Source of the DNA: Oryzias latipes
Lineage: Eukaryota; Chordata; Actinopteri; Beloniformes; Adrianichthyidae
Assembly: GCF_002234675.1 (NCBI RefSeq)
Contig: NC_019862.2
Coordinates: 23,928,160-23,992,159 of the forward strand
Length of the DNA stretch: 64,000 nt
Reading direction: 5' to 3'
Below, piece by piece: positions 12,871 through 24,650 of the stretch. Position 1 is the first letter of the stretch, and each line of letters starts with the position of its first letter. The notes beneath the pieces are model-generated. The model made no database searches. It saw only the letters and a program-made list of their open reading frames with translations, and was not told the origin of the DNA. A program made the position numbers and the translations under genes.

Positions 12871-14090
12871 ACCTACTACAGTTTGTGGTCTTGTTCTGTA
12901 TTGAAATGTTGTTTGGGATCTGAAGTCTAATAGCTCACTTATATCATGTTCAGTAAGCAGCAAAGTAAGTAACTTTTTGTTAATTTTTTGTTTTATTTTT
13001 TTGTATTTCACGTCTAATTTTAACTTTGTTTCCTTAAATGTTAGGGGTTCACGAGACAATGTAAAAAGAAAATCTATTTTCTTACTCTGCAAAATGTGAA
13101 AGCCAGCTGCATCTTACTGCAAGAAACCCATTCTGTTAAAGCAGACGAACAGTTCTGGTCTAATCAATGGGGAGAAAAAATCCAATTGTGTCACGGTACA
13201 AACAGATCTTCTGATGTTGCTTTGCTCTTTAAAAACTGGTAGTTGCATCTCTGATGATGATGATGATGATGATGATGATGGCCACTGGCTCCTCTGCGTT
13301 CTTAAAACAGATGATGGATTTCTGATCTTATGCAATGTCTATGGCTATAAAATTCCTAGTCAAAACAAGTCATTATCAACAGAAATTCCAAAACATGTCA
13401 AACTTCTTAATCATAAGTACTTTACAAATACTGTAGTAATCGTTGGTGATTATAATATGGTTCTAGATGAATGGCTTGATAGCATACCCTCAAAATTCAA
13501 TTCCCATCATATTAATCCAACTTTACAGGACTTTTGTCTTGATATTAATGTTTCTGACCCCTGGGGCCAGTTGTTCAAAAAGTTTAATCTGGATCAAAAC
13601 GATCCGGATTTGGAAATCACATTTTTTCCTATGCAGGATCAGGTAACCCGTCTTACTTTTATGCCAGTTTTTCAAAGCAACATTGGACTGGATCACCCTG
13701 ATCAAGATACACAGTTTTCAAGATTACCAAATCCAGATTACCTGTGCTCTAAATGGGACAACATATCACAACACGGGCTACCAGCTATGTAAAGAACATG
13801 TAGAAGAGCCAACATGGGGTCACTGTAAGAGTTTGTTGTTCTGAGACAAAACACAAAAATAACAAACATCCACTTCCATTCATAATTTATTTTAAGACCC
13901 CTCATCTGAGTCACAAAAAAACATACATTAACAAAGACATTGTGGATATTTTGAAAACGTCTTAAATAAAATGGCTAAATGTCCAATAGTTAACAAAATA
14001 AAGAATGTTCAGGGAGTTTTTTAATCTGAGGAGGAGAGACCAGCATTTCCAAGCTCTGCTTTTAGGAGGCGGATCTGCAGTTCTACTTTG

Positions 14091-17000
14091 AATCTAGCCA
14101 CAGGGGTTGCAAGCCAGTTGCCTCTGTGCCGGTCCCAAGCCCGGATAAATAGAGAGGGTTGCGTCAGGAAGGGCATCCGGCGTAAAAATTGCCAAAATAA
14201 CCATGCGAATCATCCACAACACTTTAGACATACCGGATCGGTCGAGGCCCGGGTTAACAACGACCGCCACCGATGCTGTTAACCTACAGGGTGTCGGTGG
14301 AAATTTGACTACTGTTGGTCGAAGAAAGAGAGGAGGCAGAAGGGTCCGTGGCCAGAGAGAGAAGGGAAAAGGCAGGAACATAGGTTTGAGAATAGGGACT
14401 CTTAACGTTGGCACAATGACAGGGAAAGGCAGAGAGCTGGCAGACATGATGGAGAGAAGGAAGGTAGATGTACTGTGTGTGCAGGAGACAAGGTGGAAGG
14501 GCAGCAAGGCACGTAGTATTGGAGGAGGATACAAACTGTTCTATCATGGTGTTGATAGGAAGAGAAACGGGGTAGGAGTGATTCTGAAGAGGGAGTTTGT
14601 AAACAGTGTTCTAGAGGTGAAAAGAGTCTCAGACAGGATGATGAGCCTAAAGTTAGAAATTGAAGGGGTGATGGTGAATGTAGTCAGTGGGTATGCGCCA
14701 CAGGTTGGCTGTGAGTTAGAAGTGAAGGAGAGATTCTGGAGTGAGTTGGATGAGGTCATAGAGAGTTTTCCCAGAGGAGAGAGAGTTGTTATTGGAGCAG
14801 ACTTTAATGGGCATGTTGGTGAGGGCAACAGAGGTGATGAGGAGGTGATGGGCAGGTTTGGTGTGAAGGAAAGGAATCTGGAAGGACAGATGGTGGTGGA
14901 CTTTGCGAAGAGGATGGAAATGGCTGTAGTCAACACTTACTTCCAGAAGAGAGAGGAACATAGAGTGACATACAGAAGTGGAGGTAGGAGTACTCAGGTG
15001 GACTACATCCTATGCAGACGAGGTCATTTGAGAGAGGTTAATGACTGCAAAGTGGTAGTAGGAGAGAGTGTAGCCAGACAGCACCGCATGGTGGTGTGTA
15101 AGATGACTCTGGAGGTCAGGAAGAAGAAGAGAGGGAAAACAGAAAAGAAGACCAAGTGGTGGAAGCTACAGAATGAAGAAACTTGTGAGGAATTTAGGCA
15201 GAAGTTGAGACAGGTCCTGGGTGGTCAGGATGAGCTTCCAGATGACTGGGAAACTACAGCAGAGATTATCAGGGAAACAGGTAGGAAGGTGCTTGGTGTG
15301 TCATCTGGAAAGAGGAAAGACGGTAAAGAGACTTGGTGGTGGAATGAGGAAGTACAGGAATGCGTCCAGAGGAAGAGGTTGGCTAAAAAGAAGTGGGATG
15401 TAGAAATGACTGAGGAAGGTAGACAGGAGTACAAGGAAGCGCAGCGTAGAGTGAAGAGAGAGGTGGCAAAGGCCAAACAGAAAGCTTATGATGAGCTATA
15501 TGACAGGTTAGACACAAAGGAAGGAGAGAAGGACTTGTACAGACTAGCCAGACAGAGAGACAGAGATGGGAAGGACGTGCAACAGGTAAGGGTGATAAAG
15601 GACAGAGATGGAAAGGTGCTAACAACCCAAGAGAGTGTACAGAAAAGATGGAAGGAGTATTTTGAGGAGCTGATGAATGTGGAAAATGACAGGGAAAGAA
15701 GGGAGGAAGATGTGGTTGTTGTGGAGCAGGAAGTAGCAGAGATTGGAAAGGATGAGGTTAGGAAGGCTCTGAAAAGGATGAAGAGCGGAAAGGCCGTTGG
15801 TCCTGATGACCTACCTGTGGAGGTATGGAAGTGCTTAGGAGAGACAGCAGTGGAATTTCTAACAAGGTTGTTCAATAGGATTTTAGAGAGTGAGAAGATG
15901 CCCGAGGAATGGAGGAGAAGCGTTCTGGTTCCGATCTTTAAGAACAAGGGTGACACGCAGAACTGCAGCAACTATAGAGGAATAAAGTTGATGAGCCACA
16001 CAATGAAGCTGTGGGAAAGAGTAGTGGAAGCCAGGCTTAGGAAGAAGGTGGAGATTTGTGAGCAGCAGTATGGTTTCATGCCCCGTAAGAGCACCACTGA
16101 TGCCATTTTTGCTTTGAGAATGTTGATGGAAAAGTACAGAGATGGTCAGAAGGAGCTGCATTGTGTGTTCGTAGATTTAGAGAAGGCGTATGACAGGGTG
16201 CCGAGGGAGGAGCTGTGGTACTGTATGAGATTGTCTGGAGTGGCAGAGAAGTATGTCAGAGTAGTTCAGGACATGTATGAGAGAAGTATGACGGTGGTGA
16301 GATGTGCTGTAGGTCAGACAGAGGAGTTCAAGGTGGAGGTGGGACTACACCAAGGATCAGCTTTGAGTCCTTTTTTGTTTGCTATGCTGATGGACAGGCT
16401 GACAGACGAGGTAAGACAGGAATCTCCCTGGACAATGATGTTTGCAGATGACATTGTAATTTGCAGTGAGAGTAGAGAGCAGGTGGAGGAACAGCTAGAG
16501 AGGTGGAGGTTTGCTCTGGAAAGAAGAGGCATGAAGGTCAGTCGTAGTAAGACAGAATACATGTGTCTGAACGAGAGGGATCAAGGTAGAAGCGTTAGGT
16601 TACAGGGGACTGAGGTGAAGAAGGTGCAGGAGTTTAAGTACTTGGGGTCAACAGTTCAGTGTGATGGGGAGTGTGGAAAAGAGGTGAAGAGGCGAGTGCA
16701 GGCAGGTTGGAGCGGTTGGAGGAAAGTGTCAGGAGTGTTGTGTGACAGAAGAGTGCCAGCAAGACTCAAAGGAAAGGCGTACAAGACAGTGGTGAGACCA
16801 GCTCTGCTCTATGGGTTAGAGACGGTAGCAGTGAGACAGAGACAAGAGGCTGAGATGGAGGTAGCGGAGATGAAGATGTTGAGGTTCTCCTTAGGAGTGA
16901 CCAGGTTAGACAGGATAAGGAACGAGTACATCAGAGGGACGGCTCACGTTGCCTGTGTTAGGGACAAAGTCAGAGAAGCCAGACTGAGATGGTTTGGACA

Positions 17001-17229
17001 TGTTCAGAGGAGGGATAGTGGATATATTGGTAGAAGGATGTTGGAGATGGAGCTGCCTGGCAGGAGGGCAAGAGGACGGCCAAAGAGGAGATACATGGAT
17101 GTCTTAACAGAGGACATGAAGTTGGCTAATGTTAGGGTAGAAGACGTCCATGATAGAGTGAGGTGGAGGACGATGATTCGCTGTGGCGACCCCTGATGGG
17201 AAAAGCCGAAAGAGAAAGAAGAAGAAGAA
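14091..17229 (+). mobile_element. Complete RTE-clade LINE with 19-bp target-site duplication
   Basis: The element is bounded by an exact 19-bp direct repeat, GATCTGCAGTTCTACTTTG, at 14,072-14,090 and 17,230-17,248. It has a short 5' leader, one long ORF and a very short 3' end running from the stop into GAAGAAGAAGAA, the usual RTE architecture. The leader words (GTGCCGGTCCCAAGCCCGG, GTTGCGTCAGGAAGGGCATC) and the end (GTGGCGACCCCTGATGGGA) are reused in the SINE at 53,041-53,263. Confidence 0.92.
14203..17196 (+). CDS. RTE LINE ORF: AP-like endonuclease plus reverse transcriptase, intact
   Basis: The open frame is 997 codons with no stop or frameshift. The N-terminal AP endonuclease domain (about residues 65-305) shows LNVGTMTGKGREL, CVQETRWKG, GADFNGHVG and STQVDYILCRR, then VARQHRMVV where many families have SDH. 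The reverse transcriptase (about residues 520-800) shows PDDLPVEVWKCLG, QYGFMPRKSTTDAIF, FVDLEKAYDRVPRE, GLHQGSALSPFLFAMLMDRL and the catalytic FADDIVI. The C-terminal thumb region ends LTEDMKLANVRVEDVHDRVR. RTE proteins nick the target and copy their RNA there. The start at 14,203 is the first in-frame ATG, but a slightly downstream start is possible. The intact frame and exact target duplication imply a recent insertion and a possibly active family. Confidence 0.93.
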   Translation: MRIIHNTLDIPDRSRPGLTTTATDAVNLQGVGGNLTTVGRRKRGGRRVRGQREKGKGRNIGLRIGTLNVGTMTGKGRELADMMERRKVDVLCVQETRWKGSKARSIGGGYKLFYHGVDRKRNGVGVILKREFVNSVLEVKRVSDRMMSLKLEIEGVMVNVVSGYAPQVGCELEVKERFWSELDEVIESFPRGERVVIGADFNGHVGEGNRGDEEVMGRFGVKERNLEGQMVVDFAKRMEMAVVNTYFQKREEHRVTYRSGGRSTQVDYILCRRGHLREVNDCKVVVGESVARQHRMVVCKMTLEVRKKKRGKTEKKTKWWKLQNEETCEEFRQKLRQVLGGQDELPDDWETTAEIIRETGRKVLGVSSGKRKDGKETWWWNEEVQECVQRKRLAKKKWDVEMTEEGRQEYKEAQRRVKREVAKAKQKAYDELYDRLDTKEGEKDLYRLARQRDRDGKDVQQVRVIKDRDGKVLTTQESVQKRWKEYFEELMNVENDRERREEDVVVVEQEVAEIGKDEVRKALKRMKSGKAVGPDDLPVEVWKCLGETAVEFLTRLFNRILESEKMPEEWRRSVLVPIFKNKGDTQNCSNYRGIKLMSHTMKLWERVVEARLRKKVEICEQQYGFMPRKSTTDAIFALRMLMEKYRDGQKELHCVFVDLEKAYDRVPREELWYCMRLSGVAEKYVRVVQDMYERSMTVVRCAVGQTEEFKVEVGLHQGSALSPFLFAMLMDRLTDEVRQESPWTMMFADDIVICSESREQVEEQLERWRFALERRGMKVSRSKTEYMCLNERDQGRSVRLQGTEVKKVQEFKYLGSTVQCDGECGKEVKRRVQAGWSGWRKVSGVLCDRRVPARLKGKAYKTVVRPALLYGLETVAVRQRQEAEMEVAEMKMLRFSLGVTRLDRIRNEYIRGTAHVACVRDKVREARLRWFGHVQRRDSGYIGRRMLEMELPGRRARGRPKRRYMDVLTEDMKLANVRVEDVHDRVRWRTMIRCGDP

Positions 17230-18239
17230 GATCTGCAGTTCTACTTTGGTTGTTTTTACTTTACTGAATAGCTTAACTGGTAGCCTATGTCTACTGTATC
17301 TACTTCATCACTGTTACAACGGTTACACAAGTCAAGTGCAAAATATAAATAAAAGTATAAACACTAAATGAAACAAATGTATTATATGACCAATTTTAAA
17401 GTTTTTCTAAATTTCCCTCCTGGAATCCACCTTTAAATCCTACCCCCTGTTGGGATCAGGATAATCCAGTTTTTTTGGATCAAAGTTATCCAAATCCTAC
17501 TGACAAGTTTTGAACAACACAAACTGAAAGTTTGATCCAGATTAGAACTAGGATTGGATTCTGTGATCTAATCTGATTTCAGATTCCTTCTTTCCCTTTT
17601 GAACAACCCATTTTCAAGATTTGATCCAATCCGATCATCAAAATCCGATCAGTTTACCTTTGAACAACTGGCCTCTGAGGATTAAAAATCCTCTCAGACA
17701 AGCATTCTCTTGGTTCAAACCTAACGGATCATCAAAATCTCGGATTGACTTTGGCTAGTCTCAAATAACCTTTTATAAAACAAAATAGACGTTAGCATCT
17801 CAGCAGCTCCCCTGACTGATCGCTGTTTGATTGAACTTAATATCAGCTCTCAAATCAAAAAATCCTTCGGAAGAGGCTACTGGAAATTTAATACCCCACT
17901 CCTCACCAATGAAGCTTTCTGCAGCGCTATTATTGAGTTATTAGAAATAATAAAACTGATTTAACCCTAAAATGTTACACTGACAAGTGGGAAATCTTTC
18001 AATTCAAAGTACGCCAAATTGCCATTAAACACAGCAAAATAATAGCAAAACATTATAAGCAAAAAGAATCTGAAATTCTAAATGTGTTAAATCAGATTTG
18101 TTCCAAGGCTGTTTTTAAAATGATGAAAACGCTGAAGCATATTACAGTGTTCCTTTGACGATATTTATATTAAAAAAGCAAAAGGAGCCTTCATCAGATC
18201 CCGAGCAAAGTGGGTGGAGCTTGGTGAAAAGGGTTACAA

Positions 18240-19560
18240 AGGGTACATATTATTGCTGTAATAAAATATCACATAAATTTAATAAAATATGAGTAAAATT
18301 TCTCGATAAAACAAATAAAATGATAAAATGATGTGATAATTCATCATAAAACATATAAAGAATGAACAATAAAAAAGATATGACATGAAATCTAATTAAT
18401 AGCGGATTTAAAAAGGTGTGTCTTTCATTTCTTTTTAAAAACCTCAACAGTGGATGAGGCCCTCACATCTTCAGGTAGACTGTTCCACAGACGAGGCCCG
18501 TAGTCTCTAAATGAGGCCTCGCCGTGGATTTTTGTCCTGACCCTGGGGACCCTCAGCAGGCCTGCACCTAAGGCCCTAAGGGCTCTGGGAGGTTCATAAG
18601 TTAAAAGCAAGTCGGATATAAAAGAATGACTAAGGCCATGGACACTCTTAAAAACTACTAAAAGAATTTTAAAATCAACCCTGAAGCTGCCAGGGAGCCA
18701 GTGCAGAGACTTTAAGATTGGTGTAATGTGCTCCCTCTTCCTAGTTCTCATTTAAAGGCGTGCAGCAGAGTTCTGGACTAGCTGCATGCGATTGAGTGTG
18801 GTTTTCTTTACACCAGAAAGGAGGGCATTACAGTAATCTATCCTTGATGTAATAAAAGCATGGATTAAGATTTCAGCACTGGCTCTAGGGAGAAAGGGTC
18901 TAACTCGGGCGATATTCCTCAGGTGGTAAAATGCAGATTTAGTTACTTGGTTCACATGTTGGTCAAAGCTCAGATCTGCATCTAGAATCACACCGAGGTA
19001 AATTGTATGAATCATTGTCAAACCGCATGGATGCTGTCCTTCAAGCTCATGAAAGTCATACAAGATATTAAATATGGATTTCACAGTAGCTCTACTTAAT
19101 TCACTGATGTTATTCAACACATTTTTGTTTTTGAAGTAAATTATTTGTTAAATTTTCACATTACTCTCTGTAGGCGACAAAACTTTTGTCTTGCCAAAAT
19201 GTGACCTTTCTGTGTTCATTAAATGATAAATCTTTCTTCTGTGAAGCAATTTTATTTTAGTATATTGAACATAATTTGGGAGGGTTTTAGCTTTCATATG
19301 AGACATTTCTAAAACCAATGGATTCATTAAAAGTGAGGTTATACGCTTTTGTTTCTACAAAATGGATAAGCGACAAGACTTTTGTCAGGGACTGTACATG
19401 TGGTCATAGAAATGGTTGACAGATAAAATTGGATCCTATCCCTCTCAGCTTCAGTACCAATTACCAAGACTTCAGTTTTTTCTTGGTTGAGCAGCAAAAA
19501 GTTCTCTCCCATCCACATTTTAATATCTAAAATGTTTACCTCAGACGACGTTTCAAAGGT
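18240..19560 (-). pseudogene. L2/Rex-like LINE 3' fragment, antisense
   Basis: Minus-strand translation gives the RT/thumb end of a CR1-L2-Rex type LINE: MWMGENFLLLNQEKTEVLVI near 19,500, LGVILDADLSFDQHVNQVTK and RIDYCNALLSGVKKTTLNRM at about 18,760-19,010, then ITPILKSLHWLPGSFRVDFK and YGPRLWNSLPEDVRA to 18,425. The frame is broken by stops and by a Tc1-like MITE. The element sits in the L1 where the central RT is missing. Confidence 0.8.
19164..19394. mobile_element. Tc1/mariner-like MITE inside the L2/Rex fragment
   Basis: The right end, read outward, is CAGTCCCTGACAAAAGTCTT followed by GTCGC, flanked by TA. The left end carries a related GGCGACAAAACTTTTGTC block after a TA at 19,162-19,163. 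The ends are degraded, so coordinates are approximate. TA flanks and the terminal word fit Tc1/mariner non-autonomous elements. Confidence 0.5.
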
Positions 19561-20685
19561 TGCCCCATTTTGCCTCTTCTTTTTATTGCAGCAGCAGAAA
19601 TGCTATCTTTGCTCATTAAAAATGCTTACTTTGATAAGCTGTCAGTTGCAAATGCCGAAGTTCCAATAAGCCAACTAGCCGACGATGCAACAATCTTCCT
19701 GAATAATCTACATGACATCCCCAAAATTCTTAAAGCTATTGACATCTTTTCAAAAGCTTCAGGCCTCAAACTAAACCTAAACAAGTATGAGATCTACCCA
19801 TTAAACCATGTACATTATTGAATGCTTATAATATTCCTATTAAATCCACAGTTAAATACCTCGGAATGCATATGACTAAAAACAAAACCAACTTGGAAAA
19901 ACTGAATGTTTGGGACAAACTGGAGAACTTTTCCTGTCTCCTAAATAACTGGGCACAGAGAGATCTTTTTATTTTTCGTGGGATTCTTCTCACCAAAATT
20001 CAAAGCATAACAAGATTCATATATCCGACCTATTCTATAGGTGTCCCTAAACAAGCCATTAAATCTATTAATCAAATCAATTTTAACTTCACATGGAAAA
20101 GAAACACACTATATTAAAAAAGGTACGCTAACTAAAAACTACTCTCATGTTTTTATCAAAAAGTTCTTCTGTGTTGGAAACTCATTTTTAAACATAATTA
20201 CAGTCCACACAACACTCCTCAATGGATCTGCAGATACATCACTATTAGAAACAAATCTGTATTTGTTCCAAAATGGTTTGAAAAAGGAATTTGGTCATTA
20301 ATGCATCTACTTAATGACAATGCTACCCTCCTGTCTTTGTGATTTCAAAGCTAAATATGGTTCACTAACAAATAGAAAAGATTTTGAAAAAATTGTTAAG
20401 GCCATTCCTCAAACTGTTGTAAAGTCAGTTTCTGATCTATTTCATAGTCATTTACAGACATCCTACTGTCCCCAAGCTTCTGATTGATGGACACAAAATA
20501 GCAACTGCCAAACTCCCCAACCATCAAATCAGAAGATATTTTAACGAAACGTCCTTTCCCTACATCTCAAATCCAAATTCTATAACCCAATATTTTAATA
20601 ATTAAGAAAAGAAACAAATACGTACTAAATATTTAAAACTCCCCATTCCTCCTAAAGCCAAGGAAATCCACCTTTTCTGTATTTA

Positions 20686-21285
20686 TGTCAGGAAGGATCT
20701 TGGGGACCAACCCAAAAACGACAGACCCAGGAATGTAACTTAATATTTATTGGGCTGAGGAGACTGGGGAGCTGGAGCTTGCAGTACTCGGAATAGGCAC
20801 CAGAGGGCGTTGCAAGAGATGGGAGCCGCCAGCAGGCTGAGAGGAGAGTCGAAAAACAGTCACTTAGGGAGAAGCGAGAGGGGGGGTGAAGCGTGGAAAC
20901 CTTGAATGAAGAAGTCCTCTAGAGGCCAGAGCCGGGAATGAGAGATTCTTGGGATGGATCCGACTTGGAATAGCAGTCTTGTGGAGAAAGACACGGAGTG
21001 AGAGCGTCGGCTGACGAGCAGGCAGAATGCTTGGTCTCTGGAAGCGTGACAGGTAAGTAGTTGTTTGGCTTGAGGACCTGGAGCGTTAACATAGACAGGG
21101 CGTAAGGTTAATAACTTGAACTTCAGCTCAAATCACAACAACGAGGCTGGTAGTCAGGCAAAAAGGCTAGACGTTCCGGCAATAACTGAGACTACGTGGC
21201 AGGCTTAAATACTGAGGCGTACAGGTGAGGAGAATCAGACCTGATGAGCGGCCGCTGAGAGGGAGGGGCAGCGGCAGTCATGACA
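20686..21285 (-). repeat. 3' LTR of the gypsy element
   Basis: It is 600 bp, follows the polypurine tract in element orientation, and is 598/600 identical to its partner by eye. AATAAA in element orientation lies near 20,735. Confidence 0.93.
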
Positions 21286-21296
21286 GTACCCCTCCC

Positions 21297-24200
21297 TCAA
21301 CGACCGGCACCTGACGGTCGGGCAGGCTGGTCAGGATGCTCACTATGAAACTGGGCAACAAGATCAGGGTCAAGGATGAACCGAGCAGGAACCCAGGAAC
21401 GTTCCTCAGGACCATAACCCTCCCAATCTACTAGGTACTGTAGGCCACGTCCACGGCGGCGAGAACGAAGCAGGCGCCTCACTGTATAAGCAGGACCCCC
21501 ATCAATGAATCGAGCCGGTGGCGGGGCCTCAGCAGGAGGGACAAGAGGGCTGGTCCTGACAGGTTTCACCATGGAAGTGTGGAAGGTAGGGTGTATACGG
21601 AGAGTCCTGGGTAGACGCAGGCGAACTGCCACCGGATTGACCACTTTGGAGATGGGAAAGGGACCAACAAACCGTGGAGCCAGTTTTCTGTTCTCCACAC
21701 GAAGAGGCAGGTTAGTGGTAGAAAGCCAAACCCTTTGACCCACTTGATAGGAGGGAGCAGGAATCCTCCGTCGGTTTGCGGTGGTGCGGTAGGTCTCCAC
21801 GGTCCGTAGGAGAGTCTGCCGGGCCCTGCGCCAGGCCTGCTGACATCTGCGAACGGACGCATGGGCAGATGGCACAGAAACCTCCCCCTCCTGGGAAGCA
21901 AAGAGAGGGGGCTGGTAGCCAAACACCACCTGGAAGGGGGACAACCCTGTGGCAGACGAAGGAAGCGTATTATGTGCATACTCAACCCAGACCAGATTGC
22001 GGGACCAAGATGCAGGCTCGCGGCTACAGAGAAGACGGAGGCCGGTCTCCAACTGTTGGTTGAGCCGTTCTGATTGGCCATTGGATTGTGGGTGAAAACC
22101 AGAGGACAGACTCACAGAGACTCCAAGCAACCGGCAGAACTCCGCCCAGAACTTAGCAGTGAATTGGGGTCCCCGGTCTGAGACAATATCTCTGGGAAGG
22201 CCATGGAGACGAATGACGTTGTTGAGTAAGACCTCAGCAGTCTCCTTGGCCGTGGGGAGCTTGGGTAGAGCAACAAAATGAACCATTTTAGAAAAACGGT
22301 CTACTACCGTAAGGATCACTGTCTTGCCCTCAGATGGTGGAAGTCCTGTGACGAAGTCCAGGGAGATGTGGGACCAGGGCCTTCTAGGGACGGACAGAGG
22401 CTGCAGAAATCCAGCAGGTGGGGACGTAGTTACTTTGACCTGGGCACATTCTGGACAAGCAGAGACATATTCATTGATGTCCTTCCTCATGTTGGGCCAC
22501 CAAAAGCGCTGTCCAATGATGGAGAGTGTTCTTCTCTGTCCAGGATGGCAAAACATACGTGAGGTGTGAAACCATTGAATAACCCTGGCTCTGAGATCTA
22601 CAGGTACGTAGAGACGTCCTACGGGGCAGGCAGAAGGAGATTGAGAGTCCTGGTTAGCCGACCTTACCTCCTCTTCTATGTCGATACTGAGAACAGCGAG
22701 TCGAGCAGAGGTAGGCAGTATAAACTCAGGAAAGGCCTTCTTCAGGGGGCATTCATCCCTTCGGGACAGTGCATCAGCCTTCACGTTTCGAGACCCTGGT
22801 CTATAGGACAAAGAGAAGGTAAACCGGTTAAAAAAAAGGGCCCAGCGAGCTTGGCGTGAGTTCATCCTTTTGGCAGTTCTTAAATACTCCAGGTTCTTGT
22901 GGTCAGTAAACACAACGAAAGGAATTTCGGCCCCCTCCAACCAGTGCCGCCATTCTTCTAATGCTTCTTTAATAGCCAATAACTCCTTCTCCCCGACATG
23001 GTAGTTCATTTCAGCATTGGACAGACGGCGGGAATAGAAGGCACAAGGGTGCACCTTGTTATCCAGACTGCGTTGGGATAGAACTGCTCCGATCCCAGTG
23101 TCGGAAGCGTCTACTTCCACAATGAACTGTCTACTGGGGTCAGGAACAACCAGCACAGGAGCCGATGTGAAGCGGTTCTTTAGATCTTTGAAGGCAGATT
23201 CTGCTCTCTGGTTCCAAGAAAAGCTCTGTTTGGATGATGTTAAGGCATGTAGAGGCGAAGCGATTTTACTGTAATTCTTGATGAAGCGCCGATAGAAATT
23301 GGCGAATCCTAGAAAACGTTGCAATTGCTTACGGTTTTCGGGTTTGGGCCATTCCAACACTGCCTGGACTTTCTTAGGATCCATCTTAACTCTGCCCTCA
23401 GCGATGACCAGACCCAAAAAAGAAGTGGTGGTGGCATGGAATTCGCACTTCTCAGCCTTAACATATAGCTGGTTTTGGAGTAGGCGTAGGAGAACCTTGC
23501 GCACATGTTGGATATGCTCAACCTCTGAACGAGAAAATATCAGGATATCGTCCAGATAAACAAAAACAAAGCGGTTGATCATGTCCCCTAACACATCGTT
23601 AACCAGGTTCTGAAAAACTGCGGGAGCGTTGGTTAAGCCAAATGGCATGACTTGGTATTCATAATGACCTGAAGGTGTGTTGAATGCCGTCTTCCACTCA
23701 TCTCCTTCCCTGATCCGCACCAAATGGTAGGCATTACGAAGATCCAACTTCGTAAAGATCCTGGCCCCCTGAAGGAGTTCAAAGGCAGAGGACATGAGTG
23801 GCAGAGGATAACGATTGCGTACTGTAATTTCATTTAGCCCTCGGTAGTCAATACAAGGTCTTAGACCCCCATCCTTCTTCTTTACAAAGAAAAACCCTGC
23901 CCCAGCTGGGGAGGAGGAGGGTCTAATGAGTCCAGCAGCTAGAGACTCCTTAATATACGTCTCCATGGCCGCTCTCTCAGGGACCGACAGAGAGTATAAA
24001 TGACCTCGGGGGGGAGAAGTACCTGGCAAGAGGTCAATGGGACAGTCGTAAGGGCGATGTGGAGGTAGGTTGGTAGCTTTTACCTTATTAAACACTTCCT
24101 TAAGGTCGTGATAAGGGGTGGGTATTTTAGAGAGGTCAGGGTATTTTTCAATAGAGATGATTTTCTGGCTAGGGACTGATGGGGTTTCCATGGCACCAAG

Positions 24201-24650
24201 GCAGTTTCTGTGGCAGTCAGTACTCCAGGTCAGGATTCGTCCTGTAAGCCAATCAACCTGAGGATTATGACGTTGCAACCAAGGCAGTCCTAGTATAACG
24301 GGTAGGTCAATATTCCTGAGGATGTGGAATCTGACAGTTTCAGTGTGATTGTCGATCTGCATCTTAACAGGTTCTGTAACAAGAAGACTGTTAGTGATCA
24401 CATGTCCATCAATGGCTTTGACACTCAAAGGTTGCTGAGACAAAGAAACGTTAACACCCCACTTTTGTACAATCGCCTCTGCCATAAAATTGCCATCAGC
24501 CCCTGAATCAATAAAAACAGTTTCTGTGAGTACCTGATTCTTGACGTGAAAAGATGCTCTGGTTCTTGGGTTGGGATGAGAGGAGGAGGACACAGAAAGG
24601 CTCAAACACGTCTCCTCCTTTCGTGTTGAGCCTGGTCTTTTACTGGGCAG
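21297..24650 (-). CDS. pol: Gypsy pol: protease, RT, RNase H, integrase, chromodomain
   Basis: The frame is open from a stop at 24,651-24,653 to TGA at 21,297, with no ATG near its start, so it is probably made by -1 frameshift from gag. Counted from codon TTG at 24,605, domains in order are: protease ([12 protein letters not shown], about 31-42); reverse transcriptase (about 215-400, with [20 protein letters not shown] and the catalytic [10 protein letters not shown]); RNase H ([18 protein letters not shown], about 487); the HHCC zinc finger of integrase ([19 protein letters not shown] with CPECAQVK); the DDE core ([43 protein letters not shown]); then a C-terminal chromodomain ([20 protein letters not shown] and [15 protein letters not shown]). 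The chromodomain places it among chromoviruses (sushi-type in fish). No break was found. Confidence 0.95.
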   Translation of the reverse strand: MPSKRPGSTRKEETCLSLSVSSSSHPNPRTRASFHVKNQVLTETVFIDSGADGNFMAEAIVQKWGVNVSLSQQPLSVKAIDGHVITNSLLVTEPVKMQIDNHTETVRFHILRNIDLPVILGLPWLQRHNPQVDWLTGRILTWSTDCHRNCLGAMETPSVPSQKIISIEKYPDLSKIPTPYHDLKEVFNKVKATNLPPHRPYDCPIDLLPGTSPPRGHLYSLSVPERAAMETYIKESLAAGLIRPSSSPAGAGFFFVKKKDGGLRPCIDYRGLNEITVRNRYPLPLMSSAFELLQGARIFTKLDLRNAYHLVRIREGDEWKTAFNTPSGHYEYQVMPFGLTNAPAVFQNLVNDVLGDMINRFVFVYLDDILIFSRSEVEHIQHVRKVLLRLLQNQLYVKAEKCEFHATTTSFLGLVIAEGRVKMDPKKVQAVLEWPKPENRKQLQRFLGFANFYRRFIKNYSKIASPLHALTSSKQSFSWNQRAESAFKDLKNRFTSAPVLVVPDPSRQFIVEVDASDTGIGAVLSQRSLDNKVHPCAFYSRRLSNAEMNYHVGEKELLAIKEALEEWRHWLEGAEIPFVVFTDHKNLEYLRTAKRMNSRQARWALFFNRFTFSLSYRPGSRNVKADALSRRDECPLKKAFPEFILPTSARLAVLSIDIEEEVRSANQDSQSPSACPVGRLYVPVDLRARVIQWFHTSRMFCHPGQRRTLSIIGQRFWWPNMRKDINEYVSACPECAQVKVTTSPPAGFLQPLSVPRRPWSHISLDFVTGLPPSEGKTVILTVVDRFSKMVHFVALPKLPTAKETAEVLLNNVIRLHGLPRDIVSDRGPQFTAKFWAEFCRLLGVSVSLSSGFHPQSNGQSERLNQQLETGLRLLCSREPASWSRNLVWVEYAHNTLPSSATGLSPFQVVFGYQPPLFASQEGEVSVPSAHASVRRCQQAWRRARQTLLRTVETYRTTANRRRIPAPSYQVGQRVWLSTTNLPLRVENRKLAPRFVGPFPISKVVNPVAVRLRLPRTLRIHPTFHTSMVKPVRTSPLVPPAEAPPPARFIDGGPAYTVRRLLRSRRRGRGLQYLVDWEGYGPEERSWVPARFILDPDLVAQFHSEHPDQPARPSGAGR

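Larger units (their letters stand above)
13567..17671. mobile_element. DNA transposon (MITE-like) inserted in the L1 and itself hosting the RTE LINE
   Basis: The left end is CCAGTTGTTCAAA and the right end is its complement TTTGAACAACTGG. Flanks CCCCTGGGG (left) and CCTCTGAGG (right) look like a degraded 8-9 bp target duplication. The L1 frame runs SDPW on the left and RIKNPLRQAFSWF on the right, confirming that this is an insertion. Without the RTE the element is about 0.95 kb. No transposase was recognised, so its superfamily is open. Confidence 0.6.

Noticed and set aside
13214..13792. 192-codon ORF with a run of nine Asp as a separate gene
   Set aside because: Its first part is the L1 endonuclease and its last part is the MITE that starts at 13,567; the Asp run is a GAT microsatellite.
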